Shown here in pieces: positions 15,839-25,876 of a DNA stretch of 64,000 bases (position 1 is its first letter; every line of letters starts with the position of its first letter). Location: positions 1,550,001-1,614,000 of the forward strand of contig NZ_CP013200.1 in assembly GCF_001445575.1 (NCBI RefSeq). Reading direction: 5' to 3'. This DNA comes from Arthrobacter alpinus (GTDB lineage: Bacteria > Actinomycetota > Actinomycetes > Actinomycetales > Micrococcaceae). The notes under the pieces were generated by a model, which was not told the origin of the DNA, searched no databases, and saw only the letters and a program-made list of their open reading frames with translations. Both the position numbers and the translations under genes were made by a program.

Positions 15839-16615
15839 ATGGACGCAACCAGCGGTGCCGAAGGTCAGTGGATTGCCGACGCTCTGGAGCAATACCTCAC
15901 CAAGGAGCGCTGGGAGCAGTGGATTGGCACGGTTGCCGCCACGATTCCCGACAGCTATGAGGCGTACGCGCGCATCTTTCATCGGATGAACCAGGGTGAC
16001 GAGTCGGAACGGCGGTGGGCCGATATCGCCCAGGCAAAGCGAACACAGGTCCATCCGGAAGCTCAGTTCCACCTGCTGGCGAAAGCCGAGCTCTACCAAG
16101 ACGCAATAATCGATGGTGCCGACGGAGTTGAGTATTGGCGTCCTGATCTGGGGGCACTGGATGCAGGCCAGTTGACGGCGCTCGCAGCCGTGCTTGGTGC
16201 CCACTCCGGCAGCTCCAGTATTGGCGAAGATCAAGATATCTTCCAGGCCGTGTGGGATGGCTGGGGCGGCTTCGATCCCGGCAGCGGCAGTATTCCAGCA
16301 GTCTCCGGCGAACCGCTCACGGTGGCTGGCGGACTGCGCAAATATTGGGTCTTTCGCGGCAGTATCGCCGAACTCGCTCGCCCGCCCTGGTTCGACGACG
16401 GCCTGGGCCTAAACACCCAAAGCCCCAATCTGGTCTGGCCCGCGGATCGCAGCTGGTGCCTGGCCACCGAGATCGACTTCGACTCCACGCTGGTGGGCGG
16501 AACAGCAGAACTGATTGCCGCCGTCGTGCATTCATCGGATTTGGAGGCACTTGAAGTGACCCCGGCCACCAACCTCAGCTCAGAAGGTGACAAGCTCAAC
16601 GGCCCGGTGCGCTGA
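15839..16615 (+). CDS. Conserved protein of unknown function
   Basis: 258 residues, no signal peptide or membrane segment, acidic and Trp-rich. Visible features are a helical N-terminal half (ADALEQYLTKERWEQWIGTV, DSYEAYARIFHRM) and a C-terminal segment NLVWPADRSWCLATEIDFDSTLVGG, which I recall as conserved among actinobacterial hypothetical proteins. I do not recognise a catalytic motif. It precedes the cysteine desulfurase gene by 52 bp but the latter seems to have its own promoter. Confidence 0.75.
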   Translation: MDATSGAEGQWIADALEQYLTKERWEQWIGTVAATIPDSYEAYARIFHRMNQGDESERRWADIAQAKRTQVHPEAQFHLLAKAELYQDAIIDGADGVEYWRPDLGALDAGQLTALAAVLGAHSGSSSIGEDQDIFQAVWDGWGGFDPGSGSIPAVSGEPLTVAGGLRKYWVFRGSIAELARPPWFDDGLGLNTQSPNLVWPADRSWCLATEIDFDSTLVGGTAELIAAVVHSSDLEALEVTPATNLSSEGDKLNGPVR

Positions 16616-16667
16616 TCCGACCCATCGCGCGCGTCGCCAGCCCGGTCCGTGCCGTAGAATTGGGTGC

Positions 16668-17897
16668 GTGCCCGTGTATCTAGATCACGCGGCGACCACG
16701 CCTATTTCGGCCCCGGCCCTCGCCGCACTCACTTCCGTTATCTCCCGTAGCGGCAATCCGTCCTCCCTGCACGGATCGGGCCGTCGCGCCCGAGCCACGG
16801 TGGAAGCGTCCCGCGAAACCATCGCCAAGGCTGTTGGCGCCCACCCCACCGAGGTCATTTTCACCTCCGGCGGCACCGAGGCGGACAACCTCGCCGTGAA
16901 GGGCCTGTTCTGGTCCCGCAACGCCGCAGAGCCTGCCCGCACACGGATCCTGGTCTCCAGCGTTGAGCACGCCGCCATCCAGGACACCGTCGAATGGCTC
17001 GAAAAGCATGAGGGTGCACAGGCTGTTTGGCTGCCCGTGGATGGGGACGGTGTCGTCAGTCTTTCGGCTCTGAAAAAGGAACTGGACGACGGTGGAGCCG
17101 ACTCCGTCGCGTTGCTCACTTGCATGTGGGCCAACAATGAGGTGGGCACCATTGAGCCCATCACCGAGATCGTGGCGCTTGCCGACAAATACGGCATCCC
17201 CGTGCATTCCGACGCCGTTCAGGCTTTTGGCTCGGTGCCCATCAACTTTAAAGAATCCGGACTTGCTGCCATGTCCATCAGCGGCCACAAGATTGGCGGC
17301 CCCGTGGGTGTGGGTGCGCTGTTGTTGGGCCGTGCCGTGAAGCTTATGCCTGTCCAGCATGGTGGGGGACAGGAACGCAGTGTCCGCTCCGGCACCTTGG
17401 ACACGGCAGGCATCGCAGCCTTCGCGGCAGCCGCTGCGGATGTCACGGCGAACTTGACCGTCGAGAACGCGCGCATTTCCGGACTGCGCGATCAGATCAT
17501 GGCCGCTGTCCGCGACGCCGTTCCTGACGCGGTGCTGCGCGGTGTTGACCCGGCCGAAGACCCTGACGGCCGGCTGCCCGGCAATGTGCACTTTACGTTC
17601 CCCGGCTGCGAGGGCGATTCCTTACTGTTCCTGCTGGACATGGCCGGAATTGAGTCCTCCACAGGCTCGGCCTGCACGGCTGGAGTGCCCCGTCCCTCGC
17701 ACGTTTTGTTGGCCATGGGACTGGATGAGGACACGGCACGTGGCGCACAACGCTTTAGTTTGGGGCATACATCGGGCCAAGCGGACGTTGATGCCTTTGT
17801 GGCCGCGTTGCCCGATGCTCATGCACGCGCAAAACAAGCGGGCATGGCTGGGCATAAATCAAGTATTGAAACGGCAAGCACCCGGGCTGCGGGCTAG
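16668..17897 (+). CDS. iscS: Cysteine desulfurase (IscS/NifS type)
   Basis: 409 residues. PLP-binding lysine in SISGHKIGGPVGVG, active-site cysteine in SSTGSACTAGVPRPSHVL, and the N-terminal motif YLDHAATTPIS. It removes sulfur from cysteine as an enzyme persulfide. mnmA follows 69 bp downstream, so tRNA 2-thiolation is a likely recipient; the same iscS-mnmA pair occurs in Mycobacterium (Rv3025c-Rv3024c). GTG 16668 is selected; TAGAAT (16654-16659) lies about 8 bp before it, suggesting a leaderless transcript. Confidence 0.94.
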   Translation: MPVYLDHAATTPISAPALAALTSVISRSGNPSSLHGSGRRARATVEASRETIAKAVGAHPTEVIFTSGGTEADNLAVKGLFWSRNAAEPARTRILVSSVEHAAIQDTVEWLEKHEGAQAVWLPVDGDGVVSLSALKKELDDGGADSVALLTCMWANNEVGTIEPITEIVALADKYGIPVHSDAVQAFGSVPINFKESGLAAMSISGHKIGGPVGVGALLLGRAVKLMPVQHGGGQERSVRSGTLDTAGIAAFAAAAADVTANLTVENARISGLRDQIMAAVRDAVPDAVLRGVDPAEDPDGRLPGNVHFTFPGCEGDSLLFLLDMAGIESSTGSACTAGVPRPSHVLLAMGLDEDTARGAQRFSLGHTSGQADVDAFVAALPDAHARAKQAGMAGHKSSIETASTRAAG

Positions 17898-17966
17898 CCT
17901 GCCGAAACCGCAGCACCTGCACTACAAGAGTTCCTGCACCACAAGTAATGAATTGAAAGGTACGTA

Positions 17967-19106
17967 ATGCGAGTATTGGCCGCCATGAGTGGTGGAGTTG
18001 ACTCCGCCGTCGCCGCAGCACGGGCAGTAGATGCCGGGCACGACGTCGTCGGCGTTCACCTGGCGCTCTCCCGCATGCCCGGAACCCTGCGCACCGGCAG
18101 CCGCGGCTGCTGCACCGTGGAGGATTCCAACGATGCCTGGCGGGCCTGCGATCTGCTCGGCATTCCGTACTACGTCTGGGATTTCTCGGAGCGCTTCAAG
18201 GAAGATGTGGTCCAGGACTTCATCGACGAGTACGCCGCCGGCCGCACGCCCAACCCCTGCATGCGCTGCAACGAGCGGATCAAGTTCGCCGCGTTGTTGG
18301 AGAAGGCCATTGCCCTGGGCTTCGACGCCGTCTGCACAGGCCACTACGCCAAGGTCATCACCGACGCCGACGGCAACCCTGAGCTGCACCGTGCCGCGGA
18401 TTGGGCCAAGGACCAGAGCTATGTCCTCGGCGTGCTGACCCATGAGCAGCTCAAGCACTCCATGTTCCCCCTCGCCGATACCCCGTCCAAGGCGGAGGTT
18501 CGTGCCGAGGCCGAGGCTCGCGGTCTGTCCGTGGCCAAGAAGCCTGACAGTCACGACATTTGCTTCATCCCCGACGGTGACACTGCCGGCTGGTTGGCCG
18601 AGAAGATCGAGATGACCGACGGCGAGATCGTTGACGAAACCGGCGCGAAGGTTGGCGGCCATACAGGCTCCAATCAGTTCACGGTTGGCCAGCGCCGCGG
18701 CCTGAAGCTGGGCACCCCGGCCGCCGACGGCAAGCCCCGCTTCGTGTTGGAGATCCGACCCAAGGAAAACAAGGTCATTGTGGGCCCGCACGCGCTGCTG
18801 GCCATCGATTCGATCGAGGGCATCAAGGTTTCCTGGGCCGGGCTGCCCATCGCCGAGGTCGCCACCGGCGTTGAGTTCGATTGCTACGCCCAGGTCCGTG
18901 CCCACGGCGATCCAGTTCCGGCCCGCGCTTTTGTCACCGAAGAGACGGACGACGCCGGCACTCGCCAGCAGCTCCACGTCACCTTGGTGGAGCCGCTGCG
19001 AGGCGTAGCCCCCGGACAGACCATTGTGTTGTACCAGGGCTCGCGCGTGCTGGGTCAGGCCACCATAGACACGGCACGGTCCCTGGCCCGCCCTGACCTC
19101 CCCTAA
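17967..19106 (+). CDS. mnmA: tRNA-specific 2-thiouridylase MnmA
   Basis: 379 residues. PP-loop [10 protein letters not shown] near the N-terminus, catalytic cysteine in [18 protein letters not shown], and the second catalytic cysteine in [11 protein letters not shown]; central and C-terminal beta-barrel domains follow ([10 protein letters not shown]). It activates U34 of Lys/Glu/Gln tRNAs with ATP and inserts sulfur delivered from the cysteine desulfurase encoded just upstream. AAAGG lies 6-7 nt before ATG 17967. Confidence 0.96.
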   Translation: MRVLAAMSGGVDSAVAAARAVDAGHDVVGVHLALSRMPGTLRTGSRGCCTVEDSNDAWRACDLLGIPYYVWDFSERFKEDVVQDFIDEYAAGRTPNPCMRCNERIKFAALLEKAIALGFDAVCTGHYAKVITDADGNPELHRAADWAKDQSYVLGVLTHEQLKHSMFPLADTPSKAEVRAEAEARGLSVAKKPDSHDICFIPDGDTAGWLAEKIEMTDGEIVDETGAKVGGHTGSNQFTVGQRRGLKLGTPAADGKPRFVLEIRPKENKVIVGPHALLAIDSIEGIKVSWAGLPIAEVATGVEFDCYAQVRAHGDPVPARAFVTEETDDAGTRQQLHVTLVEPLRGVAPGQTIVLYQGSRVLGQATIDTARSLARPDLP

Positions 19107-19110
19107 ATCA

Positions 19111-19234
19111 AACGCCGCATCACTTTCCGGCCGTTTTTTCCAAACGCTGCATCACCTTCCGGGTTCGTACTTACCGTCCCCGCCCGAAGGTGATGCGGCG
19201 TTTGTGTTTTATGGCCTAAAAGTGATGCGGCGTT
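19111..19234. repeat. Nested double palindrome with four AACGC(C/T)GCATCAC arms
   Basis: Outer arms 19111-19132 and 19213-19234 (20 of 22 complementary); inner arms 19141-19163 and 19183-19204 (one G-U-type mismatch and one bulge). All four arms carry AACGC(C/T)GCATCAC(C/T)TT, two in each orientation. It begins 4 bp after the mnmA stop, so it may terminate that operon, but alternative pairings (outer-inner) are equally possible. Confidence 0.85.
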
Positions 19235-19335
19235 GGAGGCGGTTGAGGGACTTAGGCCTAATTTACCGGCGTGGCCCTTGCGGTGCTGGCGTAAGCTTCC
19301 TTTTAAGGTGATTTGGCCCACGGAAGGTTTACACA

Positions 19336-19959
19336 ATGCCCCCGCATACAATTCCCAACCCGCTGCAACACTTGGAAAGCGCTCTGAATCAGTGCGCTGA
19401 AGTCATTAGCGCCATCTCGGCCAATCAGGCGGAATGGCCCACGCCGTGCACCGAATGGAATGTGCAGGAGCTCTTACACCACCTGGTGGTGCAAGATCTG
19501 CATAAATTCACCGTTATGGCCCGAGGCAACAATGTTGATCCGATGGCCGCCGATGCCACAGTGGGCGCGGACTGGTCGACCCGTTTCAGCGATGGTGCCG
19601 CGCTACTTATGCGAGCCTGGGCATCGGCTGATCTCAGCACCCAAGTGGCCCTGCCGGGCGGTGGCGAAGCGCCGCTGCGGAGCCGGATCGGACTGCAGAT
19701 CACTGAGTTCACTGTCCATGCTTGGGACTTGGTCAAGGCAACCGGGGTCCATGTGATCTTGGATCCTGTGCTGGCCGAACAGTCTTTGGCCTGGTCCCAG
19801 CGAATGCTCAAGATGGAGCATCGTGGAGCGGATCGGGGCATCGGTTTGGAGGTTCGTGTCCCCATAGCCTCGGACCCCTACACCCAGCTTGCCGGCTGGT
19901 TTGGTCGCACCCCCTATTTCCGGGCCGGGCCACGCGTGGAATCCCTCAGTCAGCCGTAA
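19336..19959 (+). CDS. TIGR03086-type metal-binding protein (DinB/mycothiol maleylpyruvate isomerase-like)
   Basis: 207 residues. Starts with a helix bundle: PTPCTEWNVQELLHHLVVQDLHKF, matching the 'TPC..W.V..L..H' pattern of TIGR03086 proteins, and has a further histidine in TEFTVHAWDLVKATG. These three histidine positions bind metal in DinB-like folds. Many actinobacterial members are presumed mycothiol-dependent transferases; the substrate here is unknown. It is transcribed alone, after the mnmA palindrome. Confidence 0.85.
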   Translation: MPPHTIPNPLQHLESALNQCAEVISAISANQAEWPTPCTEWNVQELLHHLVVQDLHKFTVMARGNNVDPMAADATVGADWSTRFSDGAALLMRAWASADLSTQVALPGGGEAPLRSRIGLQITEFTVHAWDLVKATGVHVILDPVLAEQSLAWSQRMLKMEHRGADRGIGLEVRVPIASDPYTQLAGWFGRTPYFRAGPRVESLSQP

Positions 19960-20103
19960 TGCCGCCTCAGCTCGGAGCTCATGCGCAGCGGCGCGGTCCC
20001 GTCCTTGGCATTTCTACTCTTTGGTAACCTTCTGGTTGCAACTTCCCAATCCATGCAGGATGGCGCGTGCAAGTCTGGTATTCATTAAGTATCAAATACG
20101 TGG

Positions 20104-20133
20104 GAGCCGTCACACAAGGGTGTGTGGCGGCTC
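20104..20133 (+). promoter_or_regulatory. Hairpin in the leader of the ABC importer operon
   Basis: GAGCCG-t-CACAC ... GTGTG-g-CGGCTC, an 11-bp stem with one mismatch, 31 bp before the substrate-binding protein start. It could stabilise the mRNA or act in attenuation; the ribosome site (AGAGAAAG) lies after it. Confidence 0.4.
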
Positions 20134-20163
20134 TCCATGTAAGGCACAAGAGAAAGTTTGCTG

Positions 20164-21798
20164 ATGGCAAAGAATAAGTTCGGCCTTAGCTCGGTGATTG
20201 CCGTTGCAGGCGTCTCCGTCCTCGCCATGACGGCCTGTACAGGCCCCGCAGGTGGAGAAAACAACAGCGGCGCCGCAGGTGGACCGGTTGTTGTCGGTAC
20301 CACCGACAAGACCACGTTCCTGGATCCGGCAGGGTCCTACGACAACGGCTCGTTCATGGTCATGAACCAGATTTACCCGTTTGTGCTGAACTCGGAAGCT
20401 GGCAGCGCAGACCCCAAGCCGGATATTGCAGAATCGGCGGAATTCACCTCACCCACCGAATACACCGTAAAGCTCAAGGCTGGCCTCAAGTGGGCTAACG
20501 GCACCGACTTGGATTCCAAGGACGTGAAGTTCTCCTTCGACCGGCAGGTCAAGATTAATGACGTCAACGGACCGGCATCCCTGCTAGGTAATCTAGACAG
20601 TGTTGAAGCCCCTGACGCCACCACCGTGGTGTTCAAGCTCAAGGTCGGCAACGACCAGACCTTCCCGCAGGTACTGACCAGCCCGGCGGCGCCCATTGTG
20701 GATGACAGCGTCTTCAGTGCCGACGCCATCACCCCCGATGAGACCATCATTGCTGGCAAGTCATACGCCGGACAGTTCACCATTGATTCCTTCAAGAAGA
20801 ACCAGCTGATCTCCTTCAAGAAGAACCCGGATTACAAGGGCCTGCTGGGTCCTGCTAAGTCCGAATCGGTGACGATCAAATACTTCGCCGATTCCAACAA
20901 CTTGAAGCTGGAAGTTCAGAAGGGCAGCATCGACGTTGCGTGGCGCTCCCTCACGGCCACCGACATTGAGAGCCTCAAGAGCGATAAAAACGTCAAGGTT
21001 GATGTAGGACCCGGTGGCGAGATTCGCTACATCGTGTTCAACTTCGACATCATGCCGTTCGGCGCCAAGACACCCGATGCTGATGCTAAGAAGGCACTGG
21101 CCGTGCGCCAGGCTATGGCTGACTCCATTGACCGGGCAAAGATTGCAGACCAGGTATACAAGGGCACTTACCTGCCTCTGTACTCGCCGGTCCCCGCCGG
21201 ATTCACCGGAGCCATCGAACCACTGAAGTCCGAATACGGCGACGGCAAGGGTGGCCCGGATGTTGTCAAGGCAGCCAAGGCACTCGCTGATGCTGGCGTT
21301 CAAACACCTGTGAAGTTGGACTTGCAGTACAACCCGGACCACTACGGTTCCTCCTCAGGTGATGAGTATGCGGCTATCAAGTCGCAGCTGGAAGCAACCA
21401 AGCTGTTCACGGTCAACCTCCAGTCGACCGAGTGGGTTTCCTACTCCAAGCAGCGCAGCGAAAAGGGTGGAATTTACCCGATGTACCAGCTTGGCTGGTT
21501 CCCGGACTACTCCGATGCTGACAACTACCTGACCCCGTTCTTCAGTGAGAAAAACTTCCTAGGCAACCACTACAGCAACCCGGAAGTTCAGAAGATGATC
21601 ACCGAACAGGTGACCACCAACGATCCGGCCAAGCGCACCAAGCTGATCGAAGACATTCAGACGGCTGAGTCCAAGGACCTGTCTACTCTGCCGCTGTTGC
21701 AGGGTGCCCAGGTTGCGGTTTCCGGTGCCAACGTCAACGGCACCAAGGACACGTTGGATGCTTCCTTCAAGTTCCGTTTGGGCGTTCTGTCCAAGTAA
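20164..21798 (+). CDS. ABC transporter substrate-binding protein, peptide/nickel family (SBP_5)
   Basis: About 544 residues. Lipoprotein signal with lipobox MTAC (SVLAMTACTGPAGG), then the family-5 fold: TFLDPAGSYDNGSFMVMNQIY, AESAEFTSPTEYTVKLKAGLKWANGTDLDSKDVKFSFDR, and ARQAMADSIDRAKI-like segment in the middle. It captures a peptide or peptide-like solute outside the cell for the permeases and dual ATPase encoded next. The exact ligand cannot be read from sequence. ATG 20164 is preferred over an upstream in-frame start. A hairpin after the stop could make it more abundant than its permeases. Confidence 0.93.
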   Translation: MAKNKFGLSSVIAVAGVSVLAMTACTGPAGGENNSGAAGGPVVVGTTDKTTFLDPAGSYDNGSFMVMNQIYPFVLNSEAGSADPKPDIAESAEFTSPTEYTVKLKAGLKWANGTDLDSKDVKFSFDRQVKINDVNGPASLLGNLDSVEAPDATTVVFKLKVGNDQTFPQVLTSPAAPIVDDSVFSADAITPDETIIAGKSYAGQFTIDSFKKNQLISFKKNPDYKGLLGPAKSESVTIKYFADSNNLKLEVQKGSIDVAWRSLTATDIESLKSDKNVKVDVGPGGEIRYIVFNFDIMPFGAKTPDADAKKALAVRQAMADSIDRAKIADQVYKGTYLPLYSPVPAGFTGAIEPLKSEYGDGKGGPDVVKAAKALADAGVQTPVKLDLQYNPDHYGSSSGDEYAAIKSQLEATKLFTVNLQSTEWVSYSKQRSEKGGIYPMYQLGWFPDYSDADNYLTPFFSEKNFLGNHYSNPEVQKMITEQVTTNDPAKRTKLIEDIQTAESKDLSTLPLLQGAQVAVSGANVNGTKDTLDASFKFRLGVLSK

Positions 21799-21837
21799 GG
21801 CAACTTCGGTAGCCACTGGATATTCTCCACAGTAAAT

Positions 21838-21873
21838 GGGCGGGGCCATCTGAAAAGGATGCCCCGCCCTTTT
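21838..21873 (+). terminator. Partial terminator between SBP and permease genes
   Basis: GGGCGGGGC(c)ATC ... GAT(g)CCCCGCCC stem with TTTT following, 39 bp after the SBP stop and ahead of the first permease. This position inside an operon is typical for attenuation that lets the binding protein exceed the membrane subunits. Confidence 0.65.
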
Positions 21874-21945
21874 GCACGGACCCAACCTTTTACACGTTCA
21901 CGATAAGTGCATCCACGAGCACAGCATCAAAAGAAACAGGCGCAC

Positions 21946-23037
21946 ATGACCGCATTGATTGACCTGCCGGCGGAAGAACCCGCACTGCAGGCCCCCAAGA
22001 GTAAGAGGAAAACAGGCGGTAGCTTGGGCAAGTACCTTGCTATCCGCTTTGTTCTGATCTTTCCCACCATTTTCATCCTCGTCACCATGGTGTTCTTCCT
22101 GATGCGCCTCACTGGTGACCCCATCACGGCAGCCCTCGGTGGTCGGCTGCCGGCGGACCAACTAGCGGTACGCATTCACGAGGCCGGCTATGACCGGCCC
22201 CTCTTCATCCAGTACTTCGAGTACTTGGGCCAGATCGCCACTGGAAACTTTGGCCGCACCATCTCGGATAACCTGTTGATCTCTGACATGTTGGCCACGT
22301 ATGGCTCGGCAACACTGGAATTGGCCGTCAACTCACTCGTCGTGGCCCTGCTGATCGGTATCCCGTTGGGCATGCTGGCTGCTTACAAGCGCGACAAATG
22401 GCAGGACGCCATCGCCCGCGTGGCGGCTATCGCTTTCTACGCCACACCGGTGTTCTTCGCAGGCCTGATCCTGAAGCTCATCTTCTCCATCTGGCTCGGC
22501 TGGTTCCCCGTAGCGGGCCGAGGCACCACCAGCACGGAAATCTTCATGGCCCAGCTGGAATCGCCGTCCGGCATTTACTGGCTCGATGCCCTGCGCAGTG
22601 GCAACATGAGCGTATTCTGGGACGTCGCCCAGCATGCCGTCCTGCCAGCCGTTGCCCTCGGTCTGCTGACCGCAGGCATCTTCTTGCGCTTGGTGCGCAC
22701 CAACATGATCGGCACGCTGAGCCGGGACTACGTTGAGGCTGGACGTTCTCGTGGCGTCAGCGAATTCCGTCTCATCACCAAGCACGCGTACAAGCCTGCG
22801 CTGATCCCCATTATCACCGTGATGGGTCTGCAGATTGCGCTCCTCCTTGGCGGGGCAGTCCTGACCGAGACCACTTTCGAGTGGAAGGGACTCGGCTTCC
22901 AGCTGGCCCAATACCTCACAGCGCGTGACTTCGTGGCTGTGCAAGGGATCGTAGTTCTCCTGGCAGTCATCGTGGCGGTCACCAACTTCATCGTGGATGT
23001 CATTGCCGCGTTGATCGACCCGAGGGTGAGGTACTAG
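21946..23037 (+). CDS. ABC transporter permease, DppB/OppB type
   Basis: About 363 residues, six membrane segments starting with FVLIFPTIFILVTMVFFLMRL, and the binding-protein-dependent transport loop SRDYVEAGRSRGVSEFRLITKHAYKPA (the EAA-type coupling motif). A ~35-residue charged cytoplasmic extension precedes the first helix, longer than in most DppB proteins. ATG 21946 with CAGG upstream is chosen. The next permease starts 2 bp after the stop. Confidence 0.93.
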   Translation: MTALIDLPAEEPALQAPKSKRKTGGSLGKYLAIRFVLIFPTIFILVTMVFFLMRLTGDPITAALGGRLPADQLAVRIHEAGYDRPLFIQYFEYLGQIATGNFGRTISDNLLISDMLATYGSATLELAVNSLVVALLIGIPLGMLAAYKRDKWQDAIARVAAIAFYATPVFFAGLILKLIFSIWLGWFPVAGRGTTSTEIFMAQLESPSGIYWLDALRSGNMSVFWDVAQHAVLPAVALGLLTAGIFLRLVRTNMIGTLSRDYVEAGRSRGVSEFRLITKHAYKPALIPIITVMGLQIALLLGGAVLTETTFEWKGLGFQLAQYLTARDFVAVQGIVVLLAVIVAVTNFIVDVIAALIDPRVRY

Positions 23038-23039
23038 CC

Positions 23040-23990
23040 ATGGAGACTAAAAAGTCGCTTTTCAGCCGCCTGCCCGTCATTGCACAGCTCAAAAAGAGTA
23101 TGGGGCTCCAACGTGGCATGCTCGTCGCGGGCATCGTCCTCACGCTGATCTTTTTACTGACCGCAGCGTTGGCGCCCGTAATTTCGCCCTACGGCCCCAC
23201 CCAGCGATTCGACGAAACCCAGGCAGCGCCGTCGTCCGTTCACCTTTGGGGTACGACGGCGGGAGGTTACGATGTCCTCTCCCGCACCATTTGGGGGGCC
23301 CAGACAGCGGTCTTCGTAATTGTGATTGCGGTGGCTCTATCCATTTTCATTGGTGTCATCTTGGGCTTGCTCTCCGGTTACCTCGGGGGTTGGCTTGACC
23401 GGATTCTGGTGGTGGTGGCAGACGCTATTTACGCGTTCCCCACACTGCTGCTGGCCATGGTCATGTCCATTGCGCTCACGCAGGGAAGTTCGGATATGTG
23501 GGCGGGTATTTTTGCGGCGGCTATCTCCATCACCGTCGTGTTCATCCCGCAGTACTTCCGCGTGATCCGTGCCGAAACGATTCGGCTCAAGGCCGAACCG
23601 TTTGTGGAATCCGCCATTGTGGTGGGCGCCTCCACCGTTCGCATCATGGCCCGGCACATTTTCAAGAACGCCACCCGGACCTTGCCGTTGATCTTCACAC
23701 TCAATGCCTCCGAGGCGATCTTGACTTTGGCTGGGCTTGGCTTCTTGGGCTTCGGTATTGAGCCGTCATCCGCAGCGGAATGGGGCTACGATCTCAACCA
23801 CGCGCAGTCGGATGCTACCGCCGGTATTTGGTGGACGGGTGTGTTCCCAGGTGCTGCCATTGTGCTGACGGTGCTGGGCCTGACTCTCCTCGGTGAGTCC
23901 ATGAACGATCTCAATGACCCGCGCCTGCGTGGACGCAAAAAGACAAAGAAGAACGCCGCGAAGAAGCAAGAGGAGTTGGTGGAAGCATGA
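23040..23990 (+). CDS. ABC transporter permease, DppC/OppC type
   Basis: 316 residues with an N-terminal helix (MLVAGIVLTLIFLLTAALAPVISPYGP), the short periplasmic loop HLWGTTAGGYDVLSRTIWG typical of DppC, and the coupling loop VESAIVVGASTVRIMARHIFKNA. It pairs with the previous gene to form the channel. The Lys-rich C-terminus (RGRKKTKKNAAKKQ) is cytoplasmic. Its stop overlaps the ATPase start (ATGA). Confidence 0.93.
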   Translation: METKKSLFSRLPVIAQLKKSMGLQRGMLVAGIVLTLIFLLTAALAPVISPYGPTQRFDETQAAPSSVHLWGTTAGGYDVLSRTIWGAQTAVFVIVIAVALSIFIGVILGLLSGYLGGWLDRILVVVADAIYAFPTLLLAMVMSIALTQGSSDMWAGIFAAAISITVVFIPQYFRVIRAETIRLKAEPFVESAIVVGASTVRIMARHIFKNATRTLPLIFTLNASEAILTLAGLGFLGFGIEPSSAAEWGYDLNHAQSDATAGIWWTGVFPGAAIVLTVLGLTLLGESMNDLNDPRLRGRKKTKKNAAKKQEELVEA

Positions 23991-25711
23991 GCCGCTCCAC
24001 AGAAAACGCAGCTAACGCCAGCGTGCCCAAGGGTGAAAAATCGCCTCGATCAGTCCTTGAAATTGCGGATCTGAAGGTAACCTTTGCCACGGATCAGGGC
24101 GATGTTCTGGCTGTAAAAGACGTCTCGTTCACGGTGGCTCCGGGTGAAATTGTTGCCATTGTGGGTGAATCAGGTTCCGGCAAGACCGTCACGGCAAAGA
24201 CCATCTTGGGGCTACTGCCGGAGACTGCCGACAGTAGTGGGGCCGTGATTATTTCCGGTAACGACGTTTTGAGCGTCAGCGCCCAAGAAATGCGTCAGAT
24301 CCGGGGTCGCGATGTAGCCATGGTGTTCCAAGAGCCATCCACGGCACTTAACCCCGTGTACACAGTGGGCTGGCAGATTGCCGAGGGCCTGCGTGCCCAT
24401 CGTCCTGAGGGGAAGCGTGTGGGCAAGAAGGAAGCCCGCAAACTTGCCATCGAGGCGTTAGCCAAGGTGGGCATTCCGGAGCCGGAGAAGCGGGTTGATT
24501 ATTACCCGCACCAATTCTCTGGAGGGCAGAAGCAGCGTGTGGTTATCGCAGCAGCGTTGGCCCTGAACCCCGGCTTGATTGTGGCTGATGAGCCCACTAC
24601 GGCACTTGATGTGACGGTGCAGGCGGAGATTCTGGAACTGCTCCGAGATCTGCGCGATCGCTACGGAACCTCCATTGTTCTGATTACCCACAACATGGGT
24701 GTGGTGGCAGATCTTGCCGACCGGGTGGTGGTCATGTACCAGGGCGATGTGGTGGAGGAAGCCAGCTCGGCGGTGCTCTTTGACGCGCCACAACAGGACT
24801 ACACGAAGGCGCTGCTCGCTGCTGTCCCACATTTGGGCCGCAACTCCGCATCCGCTGGATTCACGGAACGAGCCTTCCAAGACAAGGAAGTACTGGTCCG
24901 GGCCACGGATCTGGAAATTGAATACCCGGGCCGCTTGGGTAGCCCCGCATTCAAGGCCGTAGACAAGGTCTCCTTCACCATTAGCGCCGGCGAGGTCTTC
25001 GGTTTGGTGGGGGAGTCCGGCTCGGGCAAGACCACCATTGGCCGCGCCATTGCAGGGTTGAATCGCACCACGGGTGGTTCGTTGAACGTGCTCGGCTACG
25101 AGATGCTCAATTACAAGGAGCGCACGTTCCGGCCCCTGCGCAAGGACATCGGCTTTGTCTTCCAAGACCCGGCGGCTTCCTTCAACCCGTACCTGAGCAT
25201 TGGTGAGTGTGTGGCTGAGCCCTTGCTCATCCACACCGACCTCTCCGGGCCGGCCGTCACCAAGCGTGTTGGCGAGTTGCTGGAATCGGTCCAGCTGCCG
25301 GCCGCGTATGCCAAGCGCTTCCCGCATGAGCTTTCCGGTGGACAGCGGCAGCGTGCATCACTGGCTCGTGGTCTGGCACTGTCGCCCAAGCTGCTGATCG
25401 CGGACGAGCCCACCTCGGCACTGGATGTTTCAGTCCAGGCAAAGGTGTTGGAACTGTTCCGTGAAATCCAGAACGAATTGGGCTTCGCGGCGCTCTTCAT
25501 CAGCCACGACCTTGCCGTGGTGGACATTCTGGCGCAATGGGTCGGGGTGCTCTACAAAGGCAAAATGGTGGAGCAGGGGATTGGCAACCAGGTCATGGGC
25601 AACCCGCAGGCCGATTACACCAAGCGCCTCATTGCCTCATTGCCCGTGCCCAACCCGGCGGAGCAGGCTAAACGCCGTGCCGCCCATCAGGCGTTGTTGA
25701 CGGCAAAGTAA
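23987..25711 (+). CDS. Dual ABC ATPase (fused DppD-DppF)
   Basis: 574 residues with two complete nucleotide-binding domains: first [36 protein letters not shown]; second [38 protein letters not shown]. Each half ends with the oligopeptide-type C-terminal element. The fused form replaces separate DppD and DppF. It powers the importer of the three preceding genes. No gene follows on the same strand for 165 bp. Confidence 0.95.
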   Translation: MSRSTENAANASVPKGEKSPRSVLEIADLKVTFATDQGDVLAVKDVSFTVAPGEIVAIVGESGSGKTVTAKTILGLLPETADSSGAVIISGNDVLSVSAQEMRQIRGRDVAMVFQEPSTALNPVYTVGWQIAEGLRAHRPEGKRVGKKEARKLAIEALAKVGIPEPEKRVDYYPHQFSGGQKQRVVIAAALALNPGLIVADEPTTALDVTVQAEILELLRDLRDRYGTSIVLITHNMGVVADLADRVVVMYQGDVVEEASSAVLFDAPQQDYTKALLAAVPHLGRNSASAGFTERAFQDKEVLVRATDLEIEYPGRLGSPAFKAVDKVSFTISAGEVFGLVGESGSGKTTIGRAIAGLNRTTGGSLNVLGYEMLNYKERTFRPLRKDIGFVFQDPAASFNPYLSIGECVAEPLLIHTDLSGPAVTKRVGELLESVQLPAAYAKRFPHELSGGQRQRASLARGLALSPKLLIADEPTSALDVSVQAKVLELFREIQNELGFAALFISHDLAVVDILAQWVGVLYKGKMVEQGIGNQVMGNPQADYTKRLIASLPVPNPAEQAKRRAAHQALLTAK

Positions 25712-25766
25712 AGTAGCTCCGCTCGGCGGGACTTGAGGGAGACCTTGAGCTGGCACTTGAGCCGGC

Positions 25767-25799
25767 CCTCAGCCGGACCTCAGTCGGACCTCAGTCGGA
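25767..25799. repeat. Three tandem 11-bp repeats CCTCAG(C/T)CGGA
   Basis: Units 25767-25777, 25778-25788, 25789-25799; the last two are identical and the first differs by one base. They sit between the ABC ATPase and chorismate mutase genes. No obvious role; slippage-type expansion is likely. Confidence 0.7.
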
Positions 25800-25842
25800 C
25801 CTGAAAGCGAGCCTGTGGGCGGTGCTCGGCGTGGACAGTGTT

Positions 25843-25870
25843 TTTGTCCCCGCCGGGCACCGCCTAAACT
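25843..25870 (+). promoter_or_regulatory. Putative leaderless promoter for chorismate mutase
   Basis: TAAACT (25865-25870) ends 6 bp before the ATG, and a TTTGTC element (25843-25848) is 16 bp upstream. No ribosome site precedes the ATG, which fits leaderless translation as common in actinobacteria. Confidence 0.45.
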
Positions 25871-25876
25871 GTTTTC

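Noticed and set aside
16680..17591. Minus-strand frame opposite cysteine desulfurase
   Set aside because: The plus strand holds all PLP and Cys motifs of the desulfurase; the frame has no independent support.
17922..18977. Long open frame antisense to mnmA, 351 codons
   Set aside because: Its product has no recognisable motif, the sense strand encodes an intact MnmA, and long antisense frames are expected in GC-rich DNA.
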